A stretch of DNA of 31,331 bases. Origin: a virus. The translations under genes were made by a program, and so were the position numbers. The stretch spans positions 1-31,331 of IMG/VR virus record IMGVR_UViG_3300043436_001304, one strand, 5' to 3'. Under the pieces are notes generated by a model that was not told where the DNA came from, searched no databases, and worked only from the letters and a program-made list of their open reading frames with translations. Below, piece by piece: positions 10,080 to 18,211 of this stretch. Every line of letters starts with the position of its first letter. The first letter of the stretch is position 1.

Positions 10080-10989
10080 TGAGAATCCTTTCAAAGGAAT
10101 GATTACCGAATTGGTAGTCGGATTTGCAGGGGCGTTCTTATTAACAGATGGAATATCTTGGATTGCAGGAGCAAATGAATGGGCAGACTTCATCATTAGA
10201 TGGGGTATGGCCATTATAGTCGGGTACGGCGTACTAAAAATCTTGCTTGGCAATATCATGTGGCCTCTTCTCTTCGCGAAGAAATTTGAGTGGAAGGTAG
10301 GTTTGCTTGAGAGATTCTACAACATACTTAGGCCTATAAAGGCTCAAAAGATGATTGATGAATCTGACGACGAAGAACATGAACAACAAAAAACCATAGA
10401 GTATATTGACAGGATTGAGAAAACACGTCAATTATTCAATGGTGAACAACACGGAGGTGTTCAAAGAATGAATTTTAAAAACATTCTTAACGGAATTGTC
10501 GCTAATAAGTGGACAATTTTAGGTATTGCCGGTGTAACCGGTGCTGCGGTATTGGGTCAACCTTTAAATGTTGGAACAGTCGAAGCAGTTTTAGAAGGTG
10601 ACTTAGGTGTCACATTAGCGCTTGCTGGACAAATCGCAGCCGGATTCTTTGCAATTAAAGCTGCAATTGGACCTGGTTTAGAAACAGTAGAACAAGCCAA
10701 AGCACGCGAAATTAAAGCATTAGAACTTAAGAAAGCAAAAGCTGTTAACGCAGAAAAATTTGTAATCGAAACTAAAGCTCTTCAATTAGCAAAGCAATTA
10801 GGTATTGATTTAGAACAAGCTAAGACAGTAGTCAAAGCTAAAGAAGAAAAAGCTAAGGCTGATAAAGCCATATTAGTTGCTGGAAAAGAAAAGGCAATTA
10901 TCTTAAAATTAGCTAAAGCTCTTAATGTTACTGATGAACAAGCCAAAGCTATTCGCACTGCCCAATTAGCCAAGAAAGCTAAAAAGTAA
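10072..10989 (+). CDS. Membrane and coiled-coil protein with probable internal start (305 aa)
   Basis: An unrecognised two-part protein. Part one (1-132) has hydrophobic segments at about 11-33 and 40-64, then a charged linker. Part two (133-305) has hydrophobic segments at about 147-167 and 176-200 and a long Ala/Lys/Glu-rich helix in which short units recur (EQAKAREIKALELKKAKA, LEQAKTVVKAKEEKAKA, DEQAKAIRTAQLAKKAKK). M133 (10468-10470) is preceded at 10451-10458 by ACGGAGGT, stronger than the site of the full-length start, so a separate 173-aa C-terminal product is likely. Multimeric membrane assembly is plausible; the function is unknown. A perfect terminator follows. Confidence 0.55.
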   Translation: MNNENPFKGMITELVVGFAGAFLLTDGISWIAGANEWADFIIRWGMAIIVGYGVLKILLGNIMWPLLFAKKFEWKVGLLERFYNILRPIKAQKMIDESDDEEHEQQKTIEYIDRIEKTRQLFNGEQHGGVQRMNFKNILNGIVANKWTILGIAGVTGAAVLGQPLNVGTVEAVLEGDLGVTLALAGQIAAGFFAIKAAIGPGLETVEQAKAREIKALELKKAKAVNAEKFVIETKALQLAKQLGIDLEQAKTVVKAKEEKAKADKAILVAGKEKAIILKLAKALNVTDEQAKAIRTAQLAKKAKK

Positions 10990-11027
10990 CTTAAACGTTA
11001 TTAAATCATAGTAATTAGTTTACTACT

Positions 11028-11053
11028 AGCACCTGACCCCTCAGGTGCTTTTT
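11028..11053 (+). terminator. Rho-independent terminator of the plus-strand block
   Basis: A perfect 9-bp stem, AGCACCTGA (11028-11036) with TCAGGTGCT (11041-11049), and a CCCC loop, followed by a T run. It ends the plus-strand transcription unit 39 bases after the 305-aa gene. Confidence 0.92.
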
Positions 11054-11063
11054 ATTTGCAAAG

Positions 11064-11087
11064 AAAAAGCCCGCTAGAATGCGGGCT
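11064..11087 (-). terminator. Rho-independent terminator of the minus-strand block
   Basis: On the minus strand a 7-bp stem, AGCCCGC with GCGGGCT (11081-11087 and 11068-11074), and a 6-nt loop precede five T residues (11068-11064). The stop codon of the RuvC-like gene (11074-11076) lies inside the hairpin, so the terminator overlaps the coding end. Confidence 0.88.
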
Positions 11088-11778
11088 CAAAGGATTCTTG
11101 ATATTTAATGTCTGCTATGTAATGACCGATTAGAATTGCTTCTGCTATGTCATCTATAACGTCAATATTATACATTGTCTTTACTAACTGAACTGCTCTA
11201 CGTTTTACGTCATCACGCTTACCAGTGATCTGGTAGTGACTACGCCATTGAACCGGGGCTATAATTCTATAGTCTAGTTTAGCGCGTTTTGCGGCGACTG
11301 TAAGCACTCCAAGTAGCATGGCTAATTTTTTATATGTTTGATAGTTATTTTGATATTGAATATCTTCCATAACTATATAGTCAGGTTTCCAATTAGCTAT
11401 CATTACATCATTTACAACTTCAAAGATTTTTGTAATTCTGAAGTCAAAATTACCGTTAAAAGTAAGTAGGTGATAATAAACTAACTTGCCATTATCGTAA
11501 ATAGATAGTCCAAGTTTTTCTGTTGCGTTATCTAAAGCTAAAATTCTATAACCAGTTTTTTCTGGTGGATAAGCAGTTATTTTAACTTCGCCGCCGTCAC
11601 ACTTGGGACATCTAAAAGTATCTTTTCTAAAGGAGAAAAGGTTTGTTTCTAGAACATGTTCATTTTGGCATTTAATAACAAAAGGACTTCTAATAGTTTC
11701 ATAGTTTTGTAAATCTAAAACTATATAACCTTTACTTTCTACTTCATCAATAACCTTTTCTTCACTAAGCTTTGCCAT
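11074..11778 (-). CDS. RuvC-like Holliday junction resolvase with N-terminal zinc ribbon (234 aa)
   Basis: The C-terminal two thirds is an RNase H-fold resolvase of the RuvC/poxvirus-A22 type, which cuts Holliday and other branched DNA during replication and before packaging. Acidic residues stand where expected: D83 in ILALDNATEKLGLS, E138 in YIVMEDIQY and D209/D210 in VIDDIAEAILIG. The first 65 residues hold an extra domain with a probable zinc ribbon (C37, H41, CPKC at 57-60). The longer frame to 11826 is possible, but ATG 11778 has an AGGAG site and yields MAKLSEEKVI, so it is preferred. The start overlaps the 59-aa gene by 14 bases. It is the last gene of the polymerase operon. Confidence 0.8.
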   Translation of the reverse strand: MAKLSEEKVIDEVESKGYIVLDLQNYETIRSPFVIKCQNEHVLETNLFSFRKDTFRCPKCDGGEVKITAYPPEKTGYRILALDNATEKLGLSIYDNGKLVYYHLLTFNGNFDFRITKIFEVVNDVMIANWKPDYIVMEDIQYQNNYQTYKKLAMLLGVLTVAAKRAKLDYRIIAPVQWRSHYQITGKRDDVKRRAVQLVKTMYNIDVIDDIAEAILIGHYIADIKYQESFEPAF

Positions 11779-11944
11779 TAGCGGACTCCTGAGGTTCTTT
11801 TTGAAGGAACATTTCAATCGCTTCAATTTCCTCTAGTATTTCCGCAAGCTTTGGGTTCAAAGTTAAAATACCTATTTCTCGTTTTCTTTCTTCTAGCATA
11901 TCTTCCAATTCTTGATTGGTAAATTTACTCAAGTCTAATTTCAT
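11765..11944 (-). CDS. 59-aa acidic helical protein
   Basis: A short ORF between the exonuclease and resolvase genes with an AGAGGTGA site. The product is mostly charged helix: it opens MKLDLSKFTNQELEDMLEER, continues through KLAEILEEIEAIEMFLQ and ends PQESANGKA. A single coiled-coil hairpin is likely. Its end overlaps the resolvase start, and its sequence contains the resolvase ribosome binding site, so the two are coupled. Position in the DnaE-DnaQ operon suggests a small replisome or resolvase partner; there is no direct evidence for function. Confidence 0.6.
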   Translation of the reverse strand: MKLDLSKFTNQELEDMLEERKREIGILTLNPKLAEILEEIEAIEMFLQKEPQESANGKA

Positions 11945-11954
11945 AATATCACCT

Positions 11955-12527
11955 CTAGAAACCTAATAGGTTTCGTTTTACAGAACGTTGTTGAGTACCA
12001 GTCATTCTGTTATATATTTCTATTAATGCTTTAACATCTTCTATGGCTGAGTGGGCTTGATATGTTAAACCATATCCAGCCGCAATAGATTGTTGTTTGT
12101 AAGAAGGAGCTCCGCTTGCAGTTAGCATTGTTGTCGGTGCCTTAACTTGGCGCGCAACTTTTAGCGTATCAATACTTTTTATTAAAGGCCAGTTTAGAAA
12201 ATGAAATGAAGCTTTTGCTTTAAAGAACTCACCGTCAAAAGCGTCATAATTATGCCCTACAATTGCGTCAGGGACATATTCTTTAACGAATTGTATAAAG
12301 TCCTTAAGAACTTCAAACTCGCCTCTACAGCTCTCTACTTGCGCATTAGTAATGCCGGTAATCTTTTCTATTTCTTCTGGAATTTTTTTATATGGTTTTA
12401 TATACTCATGAAAAGTTATAATTTGTTTTTTCAAGTCAGTATTGTATAAGATAGCCGCAACTTCAATTATTGAGTCCCATCTTCTATCAAAACCTGTTGT
12501 TTCTATATCTACAAAAAGTAGCCTCAT
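11955..12527 (-). CDS. DnaQ-like 3'-5' proofreading exonuclease (190 aa)
   Basis: A DEDDh exonuclease of the DNA polymerase III epsilon type that removes mismatched 3' ends. All motifs are visible: FVDIETTG (D7, E9; Exo I), GHNYDAFDGEFF (D98; Exo II) and HSAIED (H159, D164; Exo III with the His form). At 190 residues it is about the size of the catalytic domain alone and lacks the longer polymerase-binding tail of E. coli DnaQ. Its start overlaps the stop of the upstream gene by four bases (ATGA), in the same operon as the DnaE polymerase two genes upstream. It most likely proofreads for that polymerase. Confidence 0.88.
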   Translation of the reverse strand: MRLLFVDIETTGFDRRWDSIIEVAAILYNTDLKKQIITFHEYIKPYKKIPEEIEKITGITNAQVESCRGEFEVLKDFIQFVKEYVPDAIVGHNYDAFDGEFFKAKASFHFLNWPLIKSIDTLKVARQVKAPTTMLTASGAPSYKQQSIAAGYGLTYQAHSAIEDVKALIEIYNRMTGTQQRSVKRNLLGF

Positions 12528-13726
12528 AACTCTTCACCTCGTTTTATTGCTTCCCCTATTTTGATTAATGTATCCTCTTTCTCGAAGTTGTATGTAAACT
12601 CAACCACTTTCTTGAAGTTAATATGGGTTATGTCAATACTATTGTCTCCCCATTTTCTTGTTGTATAGGGTAGAATTTCTGGATATTTTGTAATAACATG
12701 TAATAGAAAGTCTACGCGAGGAACAGACCATTTTATAGGATTGTTTAATATTTCTTGCCAACTAGTTTTAGTTCTGTTTGTTAGTGATAGTAACATCATT
12801 TCTATGTAAGAAATATATGGTGACTCTGTAGTCCAGTTCTCCATCATATCAAAGAAAAACCAGTAAGGAGTAATCATTCTATCTTTTGGAGTTTTAATGA
12901 TTACGTGTATTTTATTTCTTTTTGCATAGTCAGTAATCTTTAATAATCTCTTTAAATCTTTAATGCCATTAGTTTTATCTTTCCAATGGTCATAGATAAC
13001 TGCTTTGATTGGAAATCCTTGAACTTCTATATGCGGATGCAATTCTTTAAACTCTTTAAATTTATCTATGATTTGTTTAACTTCAGAATATTCTGAACCA
13101 AAGTCATTTTTGAATTTAAATATTGTCCCACCTTGGAAGTGTAGGTTTTTAAATTTAGACCAAAACCTATCTGTTGTAATTCTTTTTAAACTAATAGGAT
13201 GAGCAAATGCAATATCTTTATAGTCTTTAATTAAGTCAAAGTACTTTGTTAAGTCTTCAATACTTAAGTCCCAAATGTTTTCATCTACAATATAGGTTTT
13301 TTGTTTTCCTGATACTGCGGCATTTGTAGCGTCTTGCCAAACTGGAAGAAACTTAGTGCCATCGAGCATTTGAATAATGTGTGCATTGGCATATGCGTTA
13401 TTTTCAGGTACTTCGTATAAAGAATAATCGGGCCGCACCATCTTCATTTCAGAAGTTAGATCCCAATGATTATCATAAAAGTCAAAATCTGCTCCAACTA
13501 ATTTGATATTTTGTTTATCAATGTATTTTCTAGCTGGAAAAGGCGTTGCTTTCTTCTCTCTTATAATATACAACAAATCATACTCAAAAGTCAAATGTTC
13601 GCTTTCTTCAACAAAGTTAATGATATCTCCCTTTTGTTTATGAAAGGAAGATATCTTTTGTGCTTTATGATTAGGTATAAAGCTTTGTTTATTAAACCAG
13701 TCCATATCCCAAATTGTTATTCTCAT
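12524..13726 (-). CDS. Cysteine-free protein related to phage radical-SAM-type family (400 aa)
   Basis: The N-terminus (IWDMDWFNKQSFIPN, then KISSFHKQKGD) matches a B12-binding-like Rossmann opening that I recall in a phage and clostridial family annotated as radical SAM (D-x-D, PN, K-I/L-S-A/S-x-H-K-x-x-G-D). Yet the 400 residues contain no cysteine, so no CxxxCxxC iron-sulphur site can exist and radical SAM chemistry is excluded. The middle has barrel-like alternating strands and helices (AVIYDHW, KIHVIIKTP). It overlaps both neighbours by four bases (ATGA), sitting between polymerase and exonuclease genes. It may be a structural or nucleotide-binding relative; the function is unknown. Confidence 0.55.
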   Translation of the reverse strand: MRITIWDMDWFNKQSFIPNHKAQKISSFHKQKGDIINFVEESEHLTFEYDLLYIIREKKATPFPARKYIDKQNIKLVGADFDFYDNHWDLTSEMKMVRPDYSLYEVPENNAYANAHIIQMLDGTKFLPVWQDATNAAVSGKQKTYIVDENIWDLSIEDLTKYFDLIKDYKDIAFAHPISLKRITTDRFWSKFKNLHFQGGTIFKFKNDFGSEYSEVKQIIDKFKEFKELHPHIEVQGFPIKAVIYDHWKDKTNGIKDLKRLLKITDYAKRNKIHVIIKTPKDRMITPYWFFFDMMENWTTESPYISYIEMMLLSLTNRTKTSWQEILNNPIKWSVPRVDFLLHVITKYPEILPYTTRKWGDNSIDITHINFKKVVEFTYNFEKEDTLIKIGEAIKRGEEL

Positions 13727-16700
13727 AGTTTTTCATAGAAGTTTTTAAACTTCCCACCTTCGATTTCAATTTGTAAAATAGGTGCCGTTCCAACTTCTTT
13801 ATAGACTTTTGGAATAAACATATCTCCACGCTTAATTCCAGTAACCATTAAATGAACTCCTTTTTTAAAGAAGCTATCTTGAATTAAATTCTTAGTGCCG
13901 TCATCAGCCACAGTTGATAGAACTTGGTCATACTTTGAAAACTGGGAACGATAAACCTTAATCATAATAATACCTTCAGGAGTTGAAAGCGTTACAGTGT
14001 GCTTAAGCTTATCTTTATCTAATACGGTTCCTATAATATGTCTAATTTTATATTTAGGAAAAGACTTGCCGTCAATATTAAATGTTCCGATTACATCATC
14101 TTCTTTTATATTTTGTATAGGAGTAATTTCATGATGCATTGTTTTAGCCACGCCATTTAATTCATGACCGCTATGATAGAAGTTTAAAGCTTCTAGCTCC
14201 CATTGCAAAACATTACCTGCGGCGTACTTGTTCCATTCTTCTTCAAATGCTTTCTTATTATATTCTTCAAGCAATCTATCATGGTTTTCTACAATAAACT
14301 TACGAACATTTTCCATATGCTTATCATAAATCTTTTCCCACTTAATAGCGTCAATTGCCATAACTATTTCAACTCCGCGTTTGATGTTTTCAATATCTAA
14401 ACCAAAGTTGTTTTCAAAATAGAATTCCTGTGCAGATTCATCAAGGACATAATACTCTTTAAGTTTGCTCTTGCGAATATGCTTAGTAAAGTTAAATACT
14501 CTTTTTTCTAAATCAAGTTCAATAGGAAGCATCTCATATTTTACAAGCGACATTATATTTTGTAAAGTAATACGATTTTTCTTGTCATAAGTTTTTAAAA
14601 TAAAGCTTTCCATAATCTCTTCACGAGGCCGCATTTCAATTTTATCAAACGCGCCAGATTTGATTAAAGATATAATTCTATCTTTGCTTACTAAAGTTCT
14701 CGCTCCTGTTTTATTTAACTTCTCAATAAAGTTATCAACAGAAGTATACGGACGATTATTAATGATTTCTCTAATTAAGTCATCACCAATTCTGGAAATA
14801 CCTTTTAAACCAAACCAAACAACGTTCGCCTCTGAGTCTGGAGTAAATCCAAACTTAGCGCGATTAACATCTGGCAACTCAATCTTCATGCCGAGTTCAG
14901 TTTTAAATTTACCGATTGCTGCGGCGACCTTACCATATTGAACTTTATTTGCTTCACGTTTATTTTCATCGTCTTCTTCAATTTCTACTATACCTTCTTC
15001 TATAAGGTCTTCGTAATCTTCTTCATTAACCGCGCCTGCGTTTACAGACAAGCAAGCAGTATTCCAATAAATGACGGGGAATTTGTAGGCCATATTCATT
15101 TCTTGTAAAGCAATAGTCGAATAACCCATCGTGTGTAAAACACTAAATGAGTAACCAGCTTGCCGCATAACTTGAACACTCCAGACATAATCTAGAAGTT
15201 TCTTTCTTGTGCCTATTTCTTTTCCTTTTTCATAGAACATCTTTTTAATTTTATCGATGGTATCAAACTTCTTTTTAGCGATAGCTTTACGAAGACCGTT
15301 AGCTTCAACAACAGAAAAGTTTGTAATCTTTGGGTCCATAACAATCATCATGATTGATTCTTGAGAGTCTGCAACTCCAGATAATGGCTTAAGATATTTT
15401 TCAAGTATCTTAACTTCATCACTATTGATGCCGCTATTTTCTAATTCTCTATACCACATAACTTCTGAGTTTTTAAACTTAACATAAGTATTAAGTGGTA
15501 ACTCAGCGTTTTCATCCTGCGCCATAAGCCTCATTAAAGAGTTTGCGATAGCAAGTTGCGAAATAGATTGCGGCTTAATTGACCGCATTGCTTGTGAACC
15601 AACGCTTGTGTCGAATTGGAATAAATCAACAATTTCTCCGCGACCTGCCATAGCCCACATATTGGGATCTTTATATTCTAATTCTTTTGGTAATAAATAT
15701 TTATCATAAGTCGCTTTAAGATTTCCTTGCCATTCAATTTTGCCATCTTCTAAAAGAAGGTTCATAGTTGTGCGAAGTTTATCCAATGCGTTAATAGTTA
15801 AAAAGTCGTATTTTAAACCACCGGCATATTCAGTATCTTCTAGGTTATAGGCGGATACTAAAACACCACGACTAGTTTTCATTAACGAGTTGTGCTTTGT
15901 AAAGTCTTCATTAAATGCGATAACGCCAGAAGCGTGAACACCTAAACGAGTAATAAGTCCTTCAATACTATAGGCGAGTTTCCATAAGGATTTTTCTCTA
16001 CCCATTTCTTCTTGAAACTTAGCAATTGCTTTATGGTCTTCATCTCCATACATACATTGGTCAAGAGTCCAGTCAAAGCCTCTTTCGTTTGGAATCATTG
16101 AAACGATAAATGATATAACATCATCATCAACGTTAAGTGCGCGACCCGCAGTACGGATAGCTGACTTAGATTTTTCAGTACCGAAGGTGCAAACGTTAAT
16201 AACGTCACCACCTATTGAGTTAAAGTATTCTTTTACTTTATTAAAAACTCGTGTTCGTTTGCTGCCTTCAGTATCAATATCAATATCAGGAAGTTCTGGG
16301 CGATCTTTATGAATGAAGCGCCAATAGGGCATTATAAGCTCTTGGCGAAGCGGATCTAGTTGGGTAATACCTAAACAGTAGTTAAGTAAGAAACCGGCAG
16401 CAGAGCCACGGGAAACCCCTAAAAGAGAGTCTCCTTCATCCCATATGATGTCAATCATTTTAGCCATCGTAACAAAGTATTTAGATAATGGTTGTTTGAT
16501 TGTAATAGAAGTTTCCCAAACCTGTTCTAACTCATCGTTAAAGCGTTGTAGGTATTCTTCATTGAAAACATTTATCTTTGCGACGAAGCCTTCAAATATT
16601 TTATATATAAAAAATAAGTCTTGAGTTTCTGCGGCGTTTAGATAATTATGAATGTATTTATATTTAGTGGGGATTTGCAGTCTTAATTCACTTAGTTTAT

Positions 16701-17643
16701 TTTCTATGTCTTTAGTGATTAAAACTGGAACTGTAGGAACAACTTGAGGACTTTTTAAGTCATAGGTTTGAACAGAGTCAGCAATACGAATAGTATTTAG
16801 CCGCATCTCTTCAAGCTTATCTTCTGAAAAATAATTAAGACGTTCAAAGATTTGTTGTACGGACATGACAAAAGCAGACGCATAAAAGTTTTCCGCGTCT
16901 CTATCGCCATTAGATGCTGAGCTAAGAAACTGAGCATGTAAATCTTTATCTTCTTCGTTTAAGTAATGTGCGTCCGTGGTAAAAACAAAAGGGTATTTAC
17001 CCCAGAAATTATCAACCATGAACTTATTATAAGCTATTTGTTGTTCGTCCATAGATGGCTGCACTTCGATAAAGAAATTATCTTTACCGAAGAGTTGACC
17101 CATCTTTTCTAAGTGAGCAGCAATATCGTCCAAAGCTGCCGCACCATAGGAAATAAACAGACTGCCGGTTACACCACCTAAGCAGGCTGTTGTTGTGATA
17201 AGATGTCCCGGGTTTGAACCAATGACTTCTTTTAAATCGCTTCCATACGTTGGCGTTCTCATTACACCACGAATAAAAGAGCGTGACCAAGCACGCGATG
17301 AAAGTTTGCGAAGTTGTTCATGTCCTTCTGCATCTTTTGCAAGCAAAAGAACATGATAAAACTTTTCGCCTTTTTCATAGTTTTCAGAATTTAAACCTTC
17401 TCTTGTAAGATAGATTTCGTTTCCCAAGATAAGCTTAAAAGGTTTGTCTAAATACTTAGACTTAAAATGTTGAACTGCTTTTACGTGACCAGATAATGTA
17501 TCATGGTCAGTTAACGCAATGGCATGTAATCCCTTGTTGAAAGCACCATCTATTAAATCGCCAACTTTATTGATACTATCAATAACTTTGAGATTTGAAT
17601 AGTCGGAATGTGCGTGCAAACTTGAGTATTTGTTTTCTGACAT
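13723..17643 (-). CDS. dnaE: DNA polymerase III alpha subunit, DnaE type (1306 aa)
   Basis: Replicative family C polymerase. The N-terminal PHP domain retains its metal ligands (H10, H12; DHD at 46-48; DAH at 224-226), so it may be catalytically active. The palm has SRGSAAGFLLNYCLGITQLDPL (broken here: SRGSAAG at 411-417, then GITQLDPL), the catalytic pair in LPDIDIDTEG (D455, D457) and the third Asp in GLKYDFL (D613). The finger and helix-hairpin-helix regions follow, and an OB-like domain lies near the C-terminus. It is longer than E. coli DnaE (1160). No Exo insert is present, so it is DnaE and not PolC. A strong promoter and an AAAGGAG site precede it. Confidence 0.93.
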   Translation of the reverse strand: MSENKYSSLHAHSDYSNLKVIDSINKVGDLIDGAFNKGLHAIALTDHDTLSGHVKAVQHFKSKYLDKPFKLILGNEIYLTREGLNSENYEKGEKFYHVLLLAKDAEGHEQLRKLSSRAWSRSFIRGVMRTPTYGSDLKEVIGSNPGHLITTTACLGGVTGSLFISYGAAALDDIAAHLEKMGQLFGKDNFFIEVQPSMDEQQIAYNKFMVDNFWGKYPFVFTTDAHYLNEEDKDLHAQFLSSASNGDRDAENFYASAFVMSVQQIFERLNYFSEDKLEEMRLNTIRIADSVQTYDLKSPQVVPTVPVLITKDIENKLSELRLQIPTKYKYIHNYLNAAETQDLFFIYKIFEGFVAKINVFNEEYLQRFNDELEQVWETSITIKQPLSKYFVTMAKMIDIIWDEGDSLLGVSRGSAAGFLLNYCLGITQLDPLRQELIMPYWRFIHKDRPELPDIDIDTEGSKRTRVFNKVKEYFNSIGGDVINVCTFGTEKSKSAIRTAGRALNVDDDVISFIVSMIPNERGFDWTLDQCMYGDEDHKAIAKFQEEMGREKSLWKLAYSIEGLITRLGVHASGVIAFNEDFTKHNSLMKTSRGVLVSAYNLEDTEYAGGLKYDFLTINALDKLRTTMNLLLEDGKIEWQGNLKATYDKYLLPKELEYKDPNMWAMAGRGEIVDLFQFDTSVGSQAMRSIKPQSISQLAIANSLMRLMAQDENAELPLNTYVKFKNSEVMWYRELENSGINSDEVKILEKYLKPLSGVADSQESIMMIVMDPKITNFSVVEANGLRKAIAKKKFDTIDKIKKMFYEKGKEIGTRKKLLDYVWSVQVMRQAGYSFSVLHTMGYSTIALQEMNMAYKFPVIYWNTACLSVNAGAVNEEDYEDLIEEGIVEIEEDDENKREANKVQYGKVAAAIGKFKTELGMKIELPDVNRAKFGFTPDSEANVVWFGLKGISRIGDDLIREIINNRPYTSVDNFIEKLNKTGARTLVSKDRIISLIKSGAFDKIEMRPREEIMESFILKTYDKKNRITLQNIMSLVKYEMLPIELDLEKRVFNFTKHIRKSKLKEYYVLDESAQEFYFENNFGLDIENIKRGVEIVMAIDAIKWEKIYDKHMENVRKFIVENHDRLLEEYNKKAFEEEWNKYAAGNVLQWELEALNFYHSGHELNGVAKTMHHEITPIQNIKEDDVIGTFNIDGKSFPKYKIRHIIGTVLDKDKLKHTVTLSTPEGIIMIKVYRSQFSKYDQVLSTVADDGTKNLIQDSFFKKGVHLMVTGIKRGDMFIPKVYKEVGTAPILQIEIEGGKFKNFYEKL

Positions 17644-17671
17644 TTTTTTCTCCTTTTAAGTTTATACAATA

Positions 17672-17700
17672 ATTATAACATGACTTTAGATAAAAGTCAA
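17672..17700 (-). promoter_or_regulatory. Extended -10 promoter of the polymerase operon
   Basis: On the minus strand TTGACT (17700-17695), a 17-bp spacer and TATAAT (17677-17672) are preceded by TGT, an extended -10. It lies between the dUTPase stop and the DnaE start and would drive DnaE to the RuvC-like gene. Unlike most other promoters here, no stem-loop is obvious at its start site. Confidence 0.82.
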
Positions 17701-17701
17701 A

Positions 17702-18202
17702 TTAGTAGTTATTTCTTTGTCGTTCGATATTGACTTTAGCTTTTTGGTTATAAGCATAAATGATTTCAGTCCATTCACAATTAAGTGTTTTAATTGTTGC
17801 GGCCAAACCAGTTAGCATTAACACCATTGGTGGAAGTTGAGTTCCAGCTGTAACGCTTTCAGATACAAATCTAATTACATCAATTTCTGGGTCCATAAAC
17901 TTTTCAAAGTTATCATCCATCCATAACGCTGCTTGCGCCTGTTTGGTTGGTTCAAGTAAAAGCATATAAGATAAGAAGAAAGCAATAACGTCTGCTAGCT
18001 CATCAAGAATTCTATCTTTCTTTGGGATGTGTGAATGTTTCCACCATTTCCAAGTTCCAATTTCATTGAAGAGTTCAAACAATTCAATATGCATAGCAAG
18101 AGTGTGGTCTTCTTTAGTAGGAGCCGTTTTCAGCTTTTTCATTACTTCGTCGCGCACTTCCATTTGTACTTTTAATAATTCATCTAATTTCCAATTAATC
18201 AT
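17702..18202 (-). CDS. Dimeric all-alpha dUTPase (166 aa)
   Basis: It belongs to the MazG-related dimeric dUTPase type (dUTPase_2), which hydrolyses dUTP to dUMP, keeping uracil out of phage DNA and feeding dTMP synthesis. The metal-binding helices are visible: HIELFELFNEIGTWKWWKHS (about 38-57) and ILDELADVIAFFLSY (about 65-79), with acidic residues spaced E-xx-E and E-xx-D. The size is usual for the family. Its ribosome binding site is AGAGGTGA. It is the last gene of the replication operon, nine bases after the RecJ-like gene. A MazG-like NTP pyrophosphatase with another substrate is the main alternative. Confidence 0.8.
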   Translation of the reverse strand: MINWKLDELLKVQMEVRDEVMKKLKTAPTKEDHTLAMHIELFELFNEIGTWKWWKHSHIPKKDRILDELADVIAFFLSYMLLLEPTKQAQAALWMDDNFEKFMDPEIDVIRFVSESVTAGTQLPPMVLMLTGLAATIKTLNCEWTEIIYAYNQKAKVNIERQRNNY

Positions 18203-18211
18203 ATTTCACCT

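Noticed and set aside
12524-13726. Radical SAM enzyme
   Set aside because: The opening resembles that family, but the protein contains no cysteine, so an iron-sulphur cluster cannot be bound.
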